Made by a program: the position numbers and the translations under genes. From Enterococcus xiangfangensis (GTDB lineage Bacteria > Bacillota > Bacilli > Lactobacillales > Enterococcaceae): DNA of 64,000 bases. Shown piece after piece: positions 1 through 9,189 of this stretch. Below the pieces are notes generated by a model that saw only the letters and a list, made by a program, of their open reading frames with translations, ran no database searches and had not been told where the DNA came from. The DNA is taken from positions 62,001 through 126,000 of the forward strand of contig NZ_BJDX01000006.1 in assembly GCF_005405365.1 (NCBI RefSeq), in the 5' to 3' direction. The first letter of the stretch is position 1, and each line of letters starts with the position of its first letter.

Positions 1-2
1 GT

Positions 3-59
3 TATTTTATCGAACGGACCAATCAAATCATGAACGAAAAAATCAAACTGGTTTATTAA
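3..59 (+). CDS. Possible 3' end of an upstream gene
   Basis: The frame starting at base 3 is open to a TAA at 57-59 and reads as a polar 18-residue C-terminus ending in KLVY. It is followed by a strong terminator hairpin at 84-120, as expected for a gene end. Too little is present to name the product, and a second frame is also open here, so this is only a suggestion. Confidence 0.3.
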   Translation, partial: YFIERTNQIMNEKIKLVY

Positions 60-83
60 CGGCAAACCATCAGAATAGCAAAT

Positions 84-120
84 AAAACAGGTGTTGCGGT
101 CAATCCGCAACACCTGTTTT
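84..120. terminator. Bidirectional hairpin terminator
   Basis: A perfect 16-bp inverted repeat (84-99 and 105-120, five-base loop) has A-rich and T-rich flanks on the two sides. It can end transcription from the left and also serves the minus-strand oxidoreductase gene that stops at 121. Confidence 0.8.
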
Positions 121-1146
121 TTAGCGCCAGCCTAAGTCTGGAGCGACATCTTTAACTAATGTTTCAAGTAAGTGGATATTGTATTCTACGCCTAATGTGT
201 TAGGAATCGTAACTAATACAGTATCTGCTTCTTTGATTGCTTCATCTTCTGCCAATTCTTTCACGAGTTTGTCGGGTTCGCCGACAAATGTTTTACCGAA
301 AATTGTTGGGTTTTGATGATAAGCAAGGAAGCCGACTTGATCATAGTTTGGATCGTCGCCTTGGTTGCCGAAGAGTTGACGATCCAAATCAGTCGTGATC
401 GGTTGGATCGAACGCGTTACTAATGTCCGCGGTTCAAAGTCATGTCCGGCTTCTTTCCAAGCTTCTTTGTAAGCACGCAATTGTTTTGCTTGCTGAACGT
501 GGAAAGGTTCATTGGTTTCGTAATTTACCAAAGTAGATGATTGTAAATTCATGCCATGTTGCGCAGCCCAGATCGCTGTTTGTTGTGAGCCGGCACCCCA
601 CCAAATTCGTTGACGCAAACCTTCTGCATAAGGTTCTAGCCGTAATTTGCCAGGACCTTGCGGAAACATTGGCTGCGGATTTGGTTCAGCAAAATAGCCG
701 CCTTCGAGCAATTTCAAAAATTCCAATGTCCGTTCACGGGTCACATCTTTGATTTCTTCTTCACTGTAGTCATAGCCAAAATATTTCCAGCCGTCAAGAA
801 CTTGTTCAGGTGAACCACGACCCACGCCCAGTTGGACTCTTCCTTGGGTGATGATATCTGTTAGTCCAGCATTTTCCGCCATCATATAGGGGTTCTCGTA
901 ACGCATGTCGATCAACCCGGTTCCGATTTCGATTTTGCTGGTTTTTGCGCCAATCGCTGAAAGTAATGGGAAGGGTGAACCAATTTGGTTCGCAAAATGA
1001 TGCACGCGATAATATGCACCGTCGATCCCGATTTTTTCTGCTTCAACTGCTAATTCAATGGATTGTAAATAAGAATCTTCTGCTGTTTTAACAAGTGATC
1101 CTTGATCCATCCAATGACCAAAACTTAAAAAACCAATATTTTTCAT
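121..1146 (-). CDS. LLM-class flavin-dependent oxidoreductase (luciferase-like)
   Basis: This 341-residue protein has the bacterial luciferase-like monooxygenase fold signature: an N-terminal beta strand (IGFLSFGHW), the EIGTG...RYENPY segment near residues 73-87, and LGVGRGSP near residue 107 that helps hold the flavin. Members are soluble FMN-dependent oxidoreductases, but the substrate cannot be read from sequence. The ATG at 1146 is preceded on the minus strand by an AGGAGGGC-type ribosome site. The gene appears monocistronic, ending at the hairpin 84-120. Family assignment is firm, substrate unknown. Confidence 0.85.
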   Translation of the reverse strand: MKNIGFLSFGHWMDQGSLVKTAEDSYLQSIELAVEAEKIGIDGAYYRVHHFANQIGSPFPLLSAIGAKTSKIEIGTGLIDMRYENPYMMAENAGLTDIITQGRVQLGVGRGSPEQVLDGWKYFGYDYSEEEIKDVTRERTLEFLKLLEGGYFAEPNPQPMFPQGPGKLRLEPYAEGLRQRIWWGAGSQQTAIWAAQHGMNLQSSTLVNYETNEPFHVQQAKQLRAYKEAWKEAGHDFEPRTLVTRSIQPITTDLDRQLFGNQGDDPNYDQVGFLAYHQNPTIFGKTFVGEPDKLVKELAEDEAIKEADTVLVTIPNTLGVEYNIHLLETLVKDVAPDLGWR

Positions 1147-1295
1147 AATAGATGCCCTCCTTTATGTAAATGATTATCGGAAAGTTTGCTTCCAATAAGT
1201 AAGTATATTCTACTACGAAATTCAATTTAAGACGAATAATTGTTCTCGCGAAAGTGGAAGAATCTACTGTATGAAAAAAGGATTGCCGCTGCTAC

Positions 1296-1853
1296 TTATT
1301 TTGGTTCACTTGCTGAAAGAAGCAGCGAACGATCTTGGAGATGGCTTTTGATTTTTGCCACACTTTGTTCGACAGACTGTGTGGTCGTATCGATCACATG
1401 GGATTCGAAGGCGCCTAATTGATTAAATTGATCCCACATCACTTCGATCAATTCAGTAGTTGTTTGCGCTGTCCGTTTTTCACGCTGAATTCCGCGGGCA
1501 AGCGTTTTTTCTTTTGAAGCCCGTAAAATAATATAGTGAATATCATAATCGGCTGCGGCAGTGATCCACGGAGTCAAAAACCACGGACCGATGATTCCGT
1601 CGACGATTACTTCATAACCATTTTCAGCAAAAACTTTTGTTGCGGCTAAAAAGGCCGCGATAACGACACCATTTTGAGTATCGGCTGCTGCTAGATGAGG
1701 AGCAATGCTGCCTTTTTTGATCAGATGATAAAAATCATCGGTGTGCATATGGACTGATTTTTCTTGATCAGAGTGAGTTGAAAGATAGGCGGAGACCGTA
1801 CTTTTGCCCGTTGCAGGCGTTCCAGTAATAATGACGATCCTTCCTTTAGTCAT
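1296..1853 (-). CDS. P-loop kinase of the AAA/shikimate-kinase-like type
   Basis: A 185-residue protein that opens with a beta strand and a clear Walker A loop, GTPATGKST (residues about 11-19). Its pattern resembles small nucleoside/chloramphenicol-phosphotransferase-like kinases. A later IILRASKEKTLARG segment fits the lid and the arginines of this fold, and a conserved D-G pair (IVDGIIGPW) lies mid-protein. It is probably a soluble ATP-dependent phosphotransferase; the acceptor is unknown. It lies 33 bp downstream of the TetR gene on the same strand and may be co-transcribed with it. Confidence 0.7.
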   Translation of the reverse strand: MTKGRIVIITGTPATGKSTVSAYLSTHSDQEKSVHMHTDDFYHLIKKGSIAPHLAAADTQNGVVIAAFLAATKVFAENGYEVIVDGIIGPWFLTPWITAAADYDIHYIILRASKEKTLARGIQREKRTAQTTTELIEVMWDQFNQLGAFESHVIDTTTQSVEQSVAKIKSHLQDRSLLLSASEPK

Positions 1854-1886
1854 ACGATCTTCCTTTCAGATTGATTGAATCAGATT

Positions 1887-2507
1887 TTAGAATTGTGAGC
1901 TGTCAATCGGATTATTTTTTGGCGCGATGCCTTTGACTAACATTTCTGTCCATTCGGCTGTGTACGGCATGATTTTTTCATAGATTTGCGGATTGGAGAT
2001 CCCTTCGATGATCGCTTGAAAATACAACATCAAAAACTCATCCGAATACTTCAAATCGACTTTGCCTTCTTTGCGGCCGCGGTGGAACAGATCCAACATG
2101 ATTCCAAAACTTTGTTTCGTGTACTCTTCCATCATGCGAGTAAAGCCGGAGTCTTCTTTTTTAGTGTAATACTTCATTAGATCTAGATAAAATTGTTTGT
2201 TGATTTTATCGAGGTATTCGATTTTGACTTGACTCATGGCGATCAACGTTTCTTCAAATGGCGCATTTTTTGCCATAATTTTTTTGGCATTGTTGCCCAT
2301 TTCTTCCATTGAACGAATAAATACTTCATGGATCAGATTTTCCTTACTGCCAAAATATTTAAAAATAGAAGTTTTTCCAACATTTGCCTTTTTAGCGACA
2401 TCATCGATTGTCAGATTCTCAATTCCTGTATCGCTGTTCATCAAGTCAAAGGCGGCCCGCAACACTCGTTTCTTTTTTTCTTCGGTTCTGCGTTCAAAAC
2501 CATCCAT
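1887..2507 (-). CDS. TetR/AcrR-family transcriptional regulator
   Basis: The 206-residue protein has an N-terminal TetR helix-turn-helix (residues about 28-50, IDDVAKKANVGKTSIFKYF) and a helical ligand-binding C-terminus. It is transcribed divergently from an ABC exporter pair beginning at 2818, the usual arrangement for a local repressor relieved by a transported compound. The shared 310-bp intergenic region holds inverted repeats that could be its operators (2549-2563 and 2714-2747). Ligand unknown. Confidence 0.85.
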   Translation of the reverse strand: MDGFERRTEEKKKRVLRAAFDLMNSDTGIENLTIDDVAKKANVGKTSIFKYFGSKENLIHEVFIRSMEEMGNNAKKIMAKNAPFEETLIAMSQVKIEYLDKINKQFYLDLMKYYTKKEDSGFTRMMEEYTKQSFGIMLDLFHRGRKEGKVDLKYSDEFLMLYFQAIIEGISNPQIYEKIMPYTAEWTEMLVKGIAPKNNPIDSSQF

Positions 2508-2548
2508 TAATACTACCCGCTTTCTATAAAAAGAACTTTTGATAATTT

Positions 2549-2563
2549 ATAGTTCAAAACTAT
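2549..2563. promoter_or_regulatory. Palindrome near the TetR start, candidate operator
   Basis: A 15-bp palindrome with 6-bp arms (ATAGTT and AACTAT around CAA) lies 42 bp upstream of the TetR start codon. It is a candidate autoregulatory operator; nothing proves which protein binds. Confidence 0.4.
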
Positions 2564-2688
2564 CGTCGTACATATTATATAGGAAAGAATACGAACTTAC
2601 AATAAGATAAAGAGTTCAAAAATACAAATGTTTTTGTTGACTGTAAAAATAAAAAGGAATATTATTGGAGCTGTAAAAGAACTTTGGT

Positions 2689-2747
2689 TTGAAACGAAGG
2701 GTAAACAGGGGGTATTATGAACTATTTTTAAATATAAAGTTCATAAT
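2689..2747 (+). promoter_or_regulatory. Candidate exporter promoter with overlapping inverted repeat
   Basis: TTGAAA (2689-2694) and TATTAT (2713-2718) with an 18-bp spacer make a plausible promoter for the ABC operon. A perfect 10-bp inverted repeat (2714-2723 and 2738-2747, arms ATTATGAACT and AGTTCATAAT) begins inside the -10 element. That is where a TetR dimer pair would block initiation. The GTTC half-site recurs at 2549-2563. Inference only. Confidence 0.4.
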
Positions 2748-2817
2748 AAAAGACCGGTAGTTTTGGACTGGAAAGCTCGTTATAAAATTATGTCGAAAGA
2801 AAAGGGAGTTACGTACC

Positions 2818-3699
2818 ATGACAGAAATTGTGAAAGTACAAGGGCTGCAGAAAAAATTTGGGAAATTTCAAGCGTTGAAAGATGTTTCGTTTACAGTAAA
2901 TGCCGGTGAAGTCGTTGGGTTTATCGGACCGAACGGTGCAGGAAAATCAACGACGATCCGAACATTATTAGGGATCATCAATCGAGATGCGGGCGATGTT
3001 CAAATATTTGGAAAAGATGTCTGGAAAGACAGCCTTGAGATCCATAAACGAATTTCTTACGTGCCTGGTGACGTCGCACTTTGGGGAAGTTTGACTGGCG
3101 GCGAGATCATTGATTTATTTATCAAACTTCATGGCGGCGGAAGCAAAGCAAAACGCGATTATTTGATCAAACGTTTTGAATTGGATCCAAAGAAAAAAGC
3201 CAAAGGATATTCTAAAGGAAATCGGCAAAAGGTCGGTTTGATTGCCGCACTTTCAGTCGAATCTGATTTGTATATTTTAGACGAACCAACTTCAGGTTTG
3301 GACCCATTGATGGAAGCTGTTTTCCAAGAAGAGGTCGAAAAAATCAAGAATGATGGCAAAGCCATTCTATTGTCTTCGCATATTTTGAGCGAGGTTGAAC
3401 GTTTAGCTGATAAAGTTGCAATCATTCGCCGCGGTGAAGTCGTTGAAACAGGAACACTGGATGAATTGCGTCACTTGACACGGTCGACCGTTACACTGGT
3501 GACAAAAGGCGAAGTTGAAAAACTTGCGACAATTGCCGGTGTCCATGACTTTGTACAAAAAGACGGCAAAGCAACATTTTCTGCTGACAATGAAGCCATG
3601 AACAATATCTTGATCGAAGCAACCAAATTGGGTGTTACAAAAATCGAATCTGTACCGCCAACGCTTGAAGATTTATTCATGCGTCACTACGAAGGCTGA
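2818..3699 (+). CDS. ABC transporter ATP-binding protein
   Basis: A 293-residue ATPase with Walker A GPNGAGKST (37-45), a degenerate signature YSKGNRQKVGL near 137, Walker B LYILDEPTSGLDP near 155 and the switch histidine in SSHILSEVERL near 188. The C-terminal extension of about 80 residues is typical of drug- or antimicrobial-peptide-exporter ATPases. Start is an ATG with GGGAG upstream. The permease gene follows after 23 bp, and the divergent TetR gene suggests induction by a toxic substrate. Confidence 0.9.
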   Translation: MTEIVKVQGLQKKFGKFQALKDVSFTVNAGEVVGFIGPNGAGKSTTIRTLLGIINRDAGDVQIFGKDVWKDSLEIHKRISYVPGDVALWGSLTGGEIIDLFIKLHGGGSKAKRDYLIKRFELDPKKKAKGYSKGNRQKVGLIAALSVESDLYILDEPTSGLDPLMEAVFQEEVEKIKNDGKAILLSSHILSEVERLADKVAIIRRGEVVETGTLDELRHLTRSTVTLVTKGEVEKLATIAGVHDFVQKDGKATFSADNEAMNNILIEATKLGVTKIESVPPTLEDLFMRHYEG

Positions 3700-3722
3700 T
3701 TGTCGGAACGGAGGAAAATAAA

Positions 3723-5336
3723 ATGAATAAAAAATTTGCCCGTTGGAACGTGTTGTTTGCACAATACGTGAAACGTGATTGGAAAAAAATAATTGTTTGG
3801 ATTTTAGGGTTAGGGTTGTTTTCAGGAGCATACGTTCCAGCCTTTGAGGAAATCGCTAAAGGACAAGGGTTGTTAGGGATGTTTGAAACAATGCAAAATC
3901 CCGCAATGATCTCAATGGTCGGACCTACACCGATCAAAGTTGGTGCCGAGTATACTTTGGGTGCGATGTATGCACATGAGATGTTGCTGTTTTGCGGCTT
4001 GTTCGCGATGATCGTTTCAGCATTGCACGTAGTCAGTCATACACGAAAAGAAGAAGAATTAGGTTTGACCGAATTGGTTCGCTCATTTCGGGTCGGACGT
4101 CAAGCAAACTCATTTGCAGTAATCAATGAGGTATTGCTGATCAATCTTTTGTTGGGCTTATCTGTCGGCGGGATCATGACTAGCTTTGGTGTAAAAACGA
4201 TCACTACTGAAGGTGCGTTTTTATTCGGCGCTTCAATCGCGATGGCAGGAATCATCGGCGGTGTGTTGGCACTTGTAATGTCGCAGATCATGGCAACTTC
4301 GACCGGTGCAACAGGTTCGACACTAGGACTTGTTGGATTGTTGTATATTTTTCGTGCAGGAACCGACGTATCAAATGTCGATCTGTCGATGTTCAATCCA
4401 ATGGGTTGGATCTACTTGACGTATCCATTTACGGAAAATAATTGGCTGCCGTTGTTGTTCGCTGTGATTTTTAGTTTAGTTCTGACAGTGATCGCATTTA
4501 TATTGGAAGGCCATCGCGATATGGGGGCAGGCTATCTTCCTGAACGTGAAGGAAGAGCGACAGCTAAAAAATCATTGTTGTCAGTACCTGGTTTGTTTTT
4601 CAAAATCAATAAAGGGGTAATGATCGGCTGGCTGATCGCCTTTGTTGTAATGGGTGCGGCTTATGGTTCGATCTATGGTGACATGCAAGTCTTTCTTGGC
4701 GGAAATGAATTGATGAAACAAATGTTTACTCAATCAGGCACATCGATTGAAGAATCCTTTACCGGAACGATCATGATGGTGATGATCGGTTTAGTAACGA
4801 TTTTACCAATCGCTATAGTCAATAAATTATTTGCAGAAGAATCTAGACTGCATATGAGTCAACTCTATGTCACAAAAGTTACGTGGGGACAGTTGTACTG
4901 GACAACGATCCTTTTAGCTATTTTAGCCGGAATCGTCGGAATCGGATTGGCATCAGCTGGCTTAGGTGGCACGGCGATTTCCGCAATGAAAAATAAATCC
5001 ACGATGGATCTGCTTGATTTCTTAGCGGCGGGCTATAATTTCTTACCATCAGTATTGTTCTACATTGGGTTGGCGGCGTTAGCGTTAGGCTGGCTGCCAA
5101 AATTCGGAAAAGTGATTTATGGATATCTAGGCTACTCTTTTGCGTTAAATTATTTCGGCGGGATTCTTGATTTGCCAGATTGGTTCTCAAAAACAGCAAT
5201 CCAAAGCTGGATTCCACGCCTGCCGATGGAAGAGTTTGACGGTACAGTCTTTGTGGTAATCACCGCGATCAGTATTCTCTTCTTGTTTGTTGGTTACTTG
5301 GGATACAAACGACGCGATCTAGTCGAAGGTGCATAA
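3723..5336 (+). CDS. ABC transporter permease, probable exporter
   Basis: A 537-residue integral membrane protein with about twelve hydrophobic segments, arranged as two similar halves (first half residues 20-265, second half 295-535), so one chain can supply both membrane domains. This layout is known from TetR-linked multidrug or antimicrobial exporters of Firmicutes. It starts 23 bp after the ATPase gene with GGAGGAAAATAAA upstream, and the operon ends at the terminator 5364-5404. Confidence 0.8.
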   Translation: MNKKFARWNVLFAQYVKRDWKKIIVWILGLGLFSGAYVPAFEEIAKGQGLLGMFETMQNPAMISMVGPTPIKVGAEYTLGAMYAHEMLLFCGLFAMIVSALHVVSHTRKEEELGLTELVRSFRVGRQANSFAVINEVLLINLLLGLSVGGIMTSFGVKTITTEGAFLFGASIAMAGIIGGVLALVMSQIMATSTGATGSTLGLVGLLYIFRAGTDVSNVDLSMFNPMGWIYLTYPFTENNWLPLLFAVIFSLVLTVIAFILEGHRDMGAGYLPEREGRATAKKSLLSVPGLFFKINKGVMIGWLIAFVVMGAAYGSIYGDMQVFLGGNELMKQMFTQSGTSIEESFTGTIMMVMIGLVTILPIAIVNKLFAEESRLHMSQLYVTKVTWGQLYWTTILLAILAGIVGIGLASAGLGGTAISAMKNKSTMDLLDFLAAGYNFLPSVLFYIGLAALALGWLPKFGKVIYGYLGYSFALNYFGGILDLPDWFSKTAIQSWIPRLPMEEFDGTVFVVITAISILFLFVGYLGYKRRDLVEGA

Positions 5337-5363
5337 TCATTTGTACCTAGAACAAATCAATCA

Positions 5364-5404
5364 AAAAGACCCTCGATCAAACAAGAGTTGATCGAGGGTC
5401 TTTT
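5364..5404 (+). terminator. Rho-independent terminator of the ABC operon
   Basis: A perfect 17-bp inverted repeat (5364-5380 and 5388-5404) with a 7-base loop ends in a TTTT run, 27 bp after the permease stop. Confidence 0.9.
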
Positions 5405-5420
5405 GTGAACAATCATAAAA

Positions 5421-5454
5421 AATAGCCTTAGTCAGATGCAAGACTAAGGCTATT
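5421..5454 (-). terminator. Terminator of the Mga-like regulator gene
   Basis: A perfect 13-bp inverted repeat (5421-5433 and 5442-5454). On the minus strand it is followed by a T-rich tract, so it probably ends the regulator transcript coming from the right. Confidence 0.75.
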
Positions 5455-5492
5455 ATAATAGTAGAAAACTGTTTTACTAAACACAAAAAAAC

Positions 5493-7039
5493 TTAATTCA
5501 AGTCTCGATTGTAACTAAAAGTAGCCGCATTGACGATGATCGAAATGAATTCTTCGATGTGTTGAAAATCACTGCTGTAAAATTCGTGATTGATCAAATA
5601 GAAATGCTTGCCTTGATTTTCAATGGCGGGGAAATTCACGTTGCTGACGACCAGGTCATAAGTAGCACCTTTTTTCAGCGTAGAAGCTGTAATAAAATCT
5701 AAACAATTCAAGCGTTTGATAATCATTGGCGTCAAGATTCTTTTCATCAATAGATCGCCTTCGATATGCACACCAATCGACAATCCCGGAAAATTCCCTT
5801 TTAGGAAATAAAGGACCAATTGATAGAGATCACTCTTGTAGTAATCTAAAACATCGATTTTCTGAGCAATCTCAGGAAAATAATTCGCAAAAAAATCAAC
5901 GATAAAATCACTTGTGTCAAATAAAGCCGCGACTTTTTTAAATTGCTCATGGGTAATCTGAGAATCTTCCGTCACGATCCACCCTTTAAAGAAGCAGTGG
6001 TGCCAAGTGACTTGCGTGATCAAATAGGTCAATTCTGCTTGTTGATCAGAAGAGATGATCTGGTGTTCGTTAAAGCAAGCCAAAAGTTTATTTTTGATCG
6101 CATAAGTCATGAGATCAGCTTCTGCTTCAACCGCGAGGAGGTTTTTGTACAAGATTGAATCATCGGACAGGATATGTTTTCCCATCAGAAATAAAATCAG
6201 TGCCAAAGATTCATCGCCTTTTGGAACGATCCCGTAAGCTGAGAAAAATTTCTTCATAAAGAGTTTACCAGGTTCGTACAACGGACTTTTCACAAGTGCA
6301 TCAACGAATCGATTAAACGAAGCGTCATCAAAGAACCAATCAGAAGCACAGCTGACAGGAACGACTTTCTTTTGCAAATATCTGTATTTTACGATCATCA
6401 AATAGGCGACGATTCGTCCGATCGCGATATCTGATAATTCAAGTTGAAATTGGTCATTCAGCTTGATGATCTCATCAAAGACGACTTTATCAGAGAATTC
6501 TTCTGAAGTAGATTTCCATGTCCGTGTCATCGTATAAAATTCTACAAAAAAATGCCGAATTTGAAGTTCGGAACCAACCATCTTTTTATTTTCAATCTTG
6601 ATGCCGAACTCAGCCAAAATCACATTTATTTCAACCAGTTTTCGATAAAACGTAGAGTAACTGATCCCTAATTTTTTTCGATACTTGGGATATGAAGCGT
6701 TTCTTTGTGGAACAACTCTGAAATGATCTGGTATTTAATTGAAGAAAGCAATAAATAATGAAAAATATCATCTAAATTTTTATCAAATGGGATACTGACG
6801 GTTAAGATCCGACCTTGTTTGCTGATAGAAAACAAACCCGACTCTGAAGCCAAGGCCTCTAGAGAAACAATCAAGTTATTCAAAACTGACACGTTCAAAT
6901 TAAGCGTGTGCAGACATTCTTCTTTTGTCGCTGAAAAATTATTTTTATGCAAAAAAGCAAGCAGGTTATATTGTTTTTCATCCCATGAATCTAAAATTTT
7001 TTCTCTGTACACAGCAGAGCCCCCAGTCAATAGTTTCAA
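5493..7039 (-). pseudogene. Mga/EbpR-like regulator split by a one-base frameshift
   Basis: Two minus-strand frames make one Mga-family protein. The upstream frame (7039 to 6668, 123 residues) holds the first part and ends PSIEKN-stop. The downstream frame (to 5493; its first GTG is at 6623) holds the rest. Reading on in the -1 frame from the run of seven A (plus-strand T-run 6672-6678) restores the missing piece LGISYSTFYRKL, exactly the recognition region of the Mga helix-turn-helix. The full product would be about 515 residues: N-terminal HTH, PRD-like middle, EIIB-like end. Relatives (Mga in streptococci, EbpR in E. faecalis) activate pilus and surface genes, and the pilus locus starts just upstream in the opposite direction. 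The split may be a true mutation, phase variation, sequencing error, or slippage at A AAA AAT. Confidence 0.75.
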
Positions 7040-7522
7040 TGAGTTATTTCTTTTTAGTATAAGAGAGGTAATTGTAATTATTTTAACTCAAAAAAACAAT
7101 AATTTAAAACGAAATCCTTATTTTTTTAACGAATAAATACCTAAAATATTCAACTGAGCAAAAAAGATAAATTTTTACTGACACTTTGGCTAAAATCTCG
7201 AAAATACTGGTTCGAATTCCCTTGCTCAACATAGGAAACGTTGCTTTGCAGCAAGACAATTAAGTTAAAAAAGAGGAGCATCCAGCAAAACCGATTGTTG
7301 GATTCAAAAGATAGACAGCAACCGCAGACAAAAATTTAATTATACGAAAAATAACCCTGTGAAATGAATCTGGTTTATTTTTAATGGGTATTTTTTCATG
7401 AATGAATACGGGAACGTTATCAATAAATGTGAAAGCTGTTTCACGTTAAGTGGTTAATAACTCATTTTTTGAGACAAAGTAGAATTTCTTTTCTGCTATG
7501 CTAGTCAAAAGAGGTGAGCGAA
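7040..7522. other. Non-coding region between regulator and pilus locus
   Basis: About 480 bp of AT-rich sequence with no credible gene. It should hold the regulator promoter and that of the 123-residue gene. A 16-bp palindrome (7429-7444, GTGAAA GCTG TTTCAC) resembles a cre site but lacks the central CG. No good -35/-10 pair was found for the rightward gene, which would fit an activator-dependent promoter. Confidence 0.4.
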
Positions 7523-7894
7523 GTGTATTTGTGGGATCTTAACTGTGCAAGCTACTTATCGAATCTATCAAAAGAACATCAATTGCCACCGTTTGGCTGT
7601 TTTAATGCAGAAATAAACCACAACTTTATTTTTGCATATGAAAAATTAGCGGATCAAGCAGAACAAATCATCAAAACAGCAGACGGCGAGGATTTTTTGA
7701 ATCAGATCCACCAGTTGATCGATATCGATATGCGTTTGTATTATTATTTACTGCTGATGATTTACAATGATGGTTTTCGGTCGGATGAGCAAATGCTGCA
7801 GGAGCTTGAACACAATTACAAATCAGAATATTTTTCTGATGATGAGCATTTTTATCCTTTTTCAGATTATCGTTTGATTGTTGCACATCTTTGA
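7523..7894 (+). CDS. Small acidic protein of unknown function
   Basis: A 123-residue acidic, mostly helical protein without signal peptide or membrane segment; I do not recognise the family. An upstream in-frame GTG at 7514 overlaps the ribosome site, so the GTG at 7523, six bases after AGAGGTG, is the better start. It sits alone between the Mga-like regulator and the pilus operon, in pilus orientation, and could be an accessory regulator or an unrelated gene. Confidence 0.55.
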   Translation: MYLWDLNCASYLSNLSKEHQLPPFGCFNAEINHNFIFAYEKLADQAEQIIKTADGEDFLNQIHQLIDIDMRLYYYLLLMIYNDGFRSDEQMLQELEHNYKSEYFSDDEHFYPFSDYRLIVAHL

Positions 7895-8280
7895 TAAATC
7901 ACTGTTTTTTCGGATTTTTTTGTTAAATTTTGCCGAAAATAAAGCGAGTTTGTTTTCGAACATTTCCAGTTTCAGATTGAGTATTTTTTTGAGCGAAATT
8001 TGAGACTAAAGGGTTTACAAAAAGGTTCATAATTATGCCAAGTTTATAATTATACTAAATGCTTTGTTTCCAGAAAGCGTTTAAATGTGGCAAAGAATTC
8101 TATTTTTGACATTAAAAATTGTCACAATGATTGTAACGAAGCGGCAAACCTGACAAAAAGTTTGATACAAACTGGGGTGGCTGAACAGGGTCTTTTTAAT
8201 AGAAGAATATTAAAAAGTATCCTCAAAAAATAACTGCTTTTATTTAAGAAACAACAGGAAACGGAGGGGATGAACGATCT
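7895..8280 (+). promoter_or_regulatory. Upstream region and leader of the pilus operon
   Basis: About 385 bp without a gene before the first sortase. It contains a TATAAT (8045-8050) without a matching -35 box, near-repeats of the form ATAATTAT, and a 10-bp inverted repeat (8192-8201 and 8208-8217) 60 bp before the start codon. The lack of a -35 fits positive control by the Mga-like protein. The GGAGGGG sequence at about 8263-8269 is the sortase ribosome site. Confidence 0.4.
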
Positions 8281-9189
8281 GTGGCAAAGAAAAAAGTTGA
8301 TAAAAAGAAGCGGAAAAAACGCATCATCTACACTTTTTTCAGCAGTGTCATCCTTCTGGGCGTCTTATTACTATTAGCACCGATCTTTTTCGATATGATT
8401 GATCTTGCTAAACGCAAGGATATGGTTGCCGACTATGAACAAAAAGTTCCTGAAAAAGGCAACGCGACGATTGAATTGATCAAAAAATATAATAAGATGA
8501 TCTATCAGCAGCAAAAAGGTGAAGCGGCAGAAGAAGTCAAGATTACGGATATTCAAAGTGATTTGAAAACACCGATTGGCTTTGTCAACATCCCAAGTAT
8601 CCACTTGATCAACATGGTGATCCACTTTGGCGATTCTGACTGGGTATTGAATCACGGGATCGGGACGCTACCATTTACCACGTTGCCAATCGGCGGCAAG
8701 AACACACTCAGCGGTGTTACGGGACACTCTGGATTGGCAAATCAGATTTTATTTGATAATATCCGCTACCTAAAAAATGGTGATGTCTTCTATCTGAATG
8801 CTTTTGGTAAAGAAACGGCTTATAAAGTCTATGACAAAAAAGTCGTTGATCCAAAAGATAAAGATGCGGTGAAAGCTTTTTATATCCAGCAAGACAAAGA
8901 TCTCGCCGCGCTGATGACGTGTACACCGTTGTTTATCAACAGTCACCGCTTAGTTGTTTATGGCAAACGAATTCCTTTGAAGGCTGCGAAAGAAGTCAAA
9001 ACAGTTCATCGAACAGTTTGGTCGTTAGACACAATCTGGATCGCAACGCTGCTGATCTTCTTATTGCTCTTGCTGTTGTGGCTGATCTATCGCTACTTCC
9101 GCGATCGACGCAAGGAGAAGCAGCCGGAAGACGAGCTGGGAGACAGTGAACATACGGATGAAGCAAACGATGTGAAAACTGATGATTAA
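8281..9189 (+). CDS. Class C (pilus-type) sortase
   Basis: A 302-residue membrane transpeptidase. It has a Lys-rich N-terminus and a membrane segment (about 16-40), then the sortase barrel with catalytic His in VTGHSGL, Cys in LMTCTPLFI and Arg in NSHRLVVYGKR, and a second membrane segment (about 243-263) with a charged tail. This two-anchor layout and the TCTP..HRL pattern are typical of class C enzymes that polymerise pilins. No DPF/DPW lid motif is visible. The GTG start has GGAGGGG upstream. Its last 8 bases overlap the next sortase gene. It likely joins the pilin at 10133 through its VYPKN lysine and LPATG signal. Confidence 0.85.
   Translation: MAKKKVDKKKRKKRIIYTFFSSVILLGVLLLLAPIFFDMIDLAKRKDMVADYEQKVPEKGNATIELIKKYNKMIYQQQKGEAAEEVKITDIQSDLKTPIGFVNIPSIHLINMVIHFGDSDWVLNHGIGTLPFTTLPIGGKNTLSGVTGHSGLANQILFDNIRYLKNGDVFYLNAFGKETAYKVYDKKVVDPKDKDAVKAFYIQQDKDLAALMTCTPLFINSHRLVVYGKRIPLKAAKEVKTVHRTVWSLDTIWIATLLIFLLLLLLWLIYRYFRDRRKEKQPEDELGDSEHTDEANDVKTDD

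Noticed and set aside
7429..7444. Palindrome GTGAAAGCTGTTTCAC as a CcpA (cre) site
   Set aside because: The central CG of the cre consensus is missing, so it is mentioned only as a palindrome.
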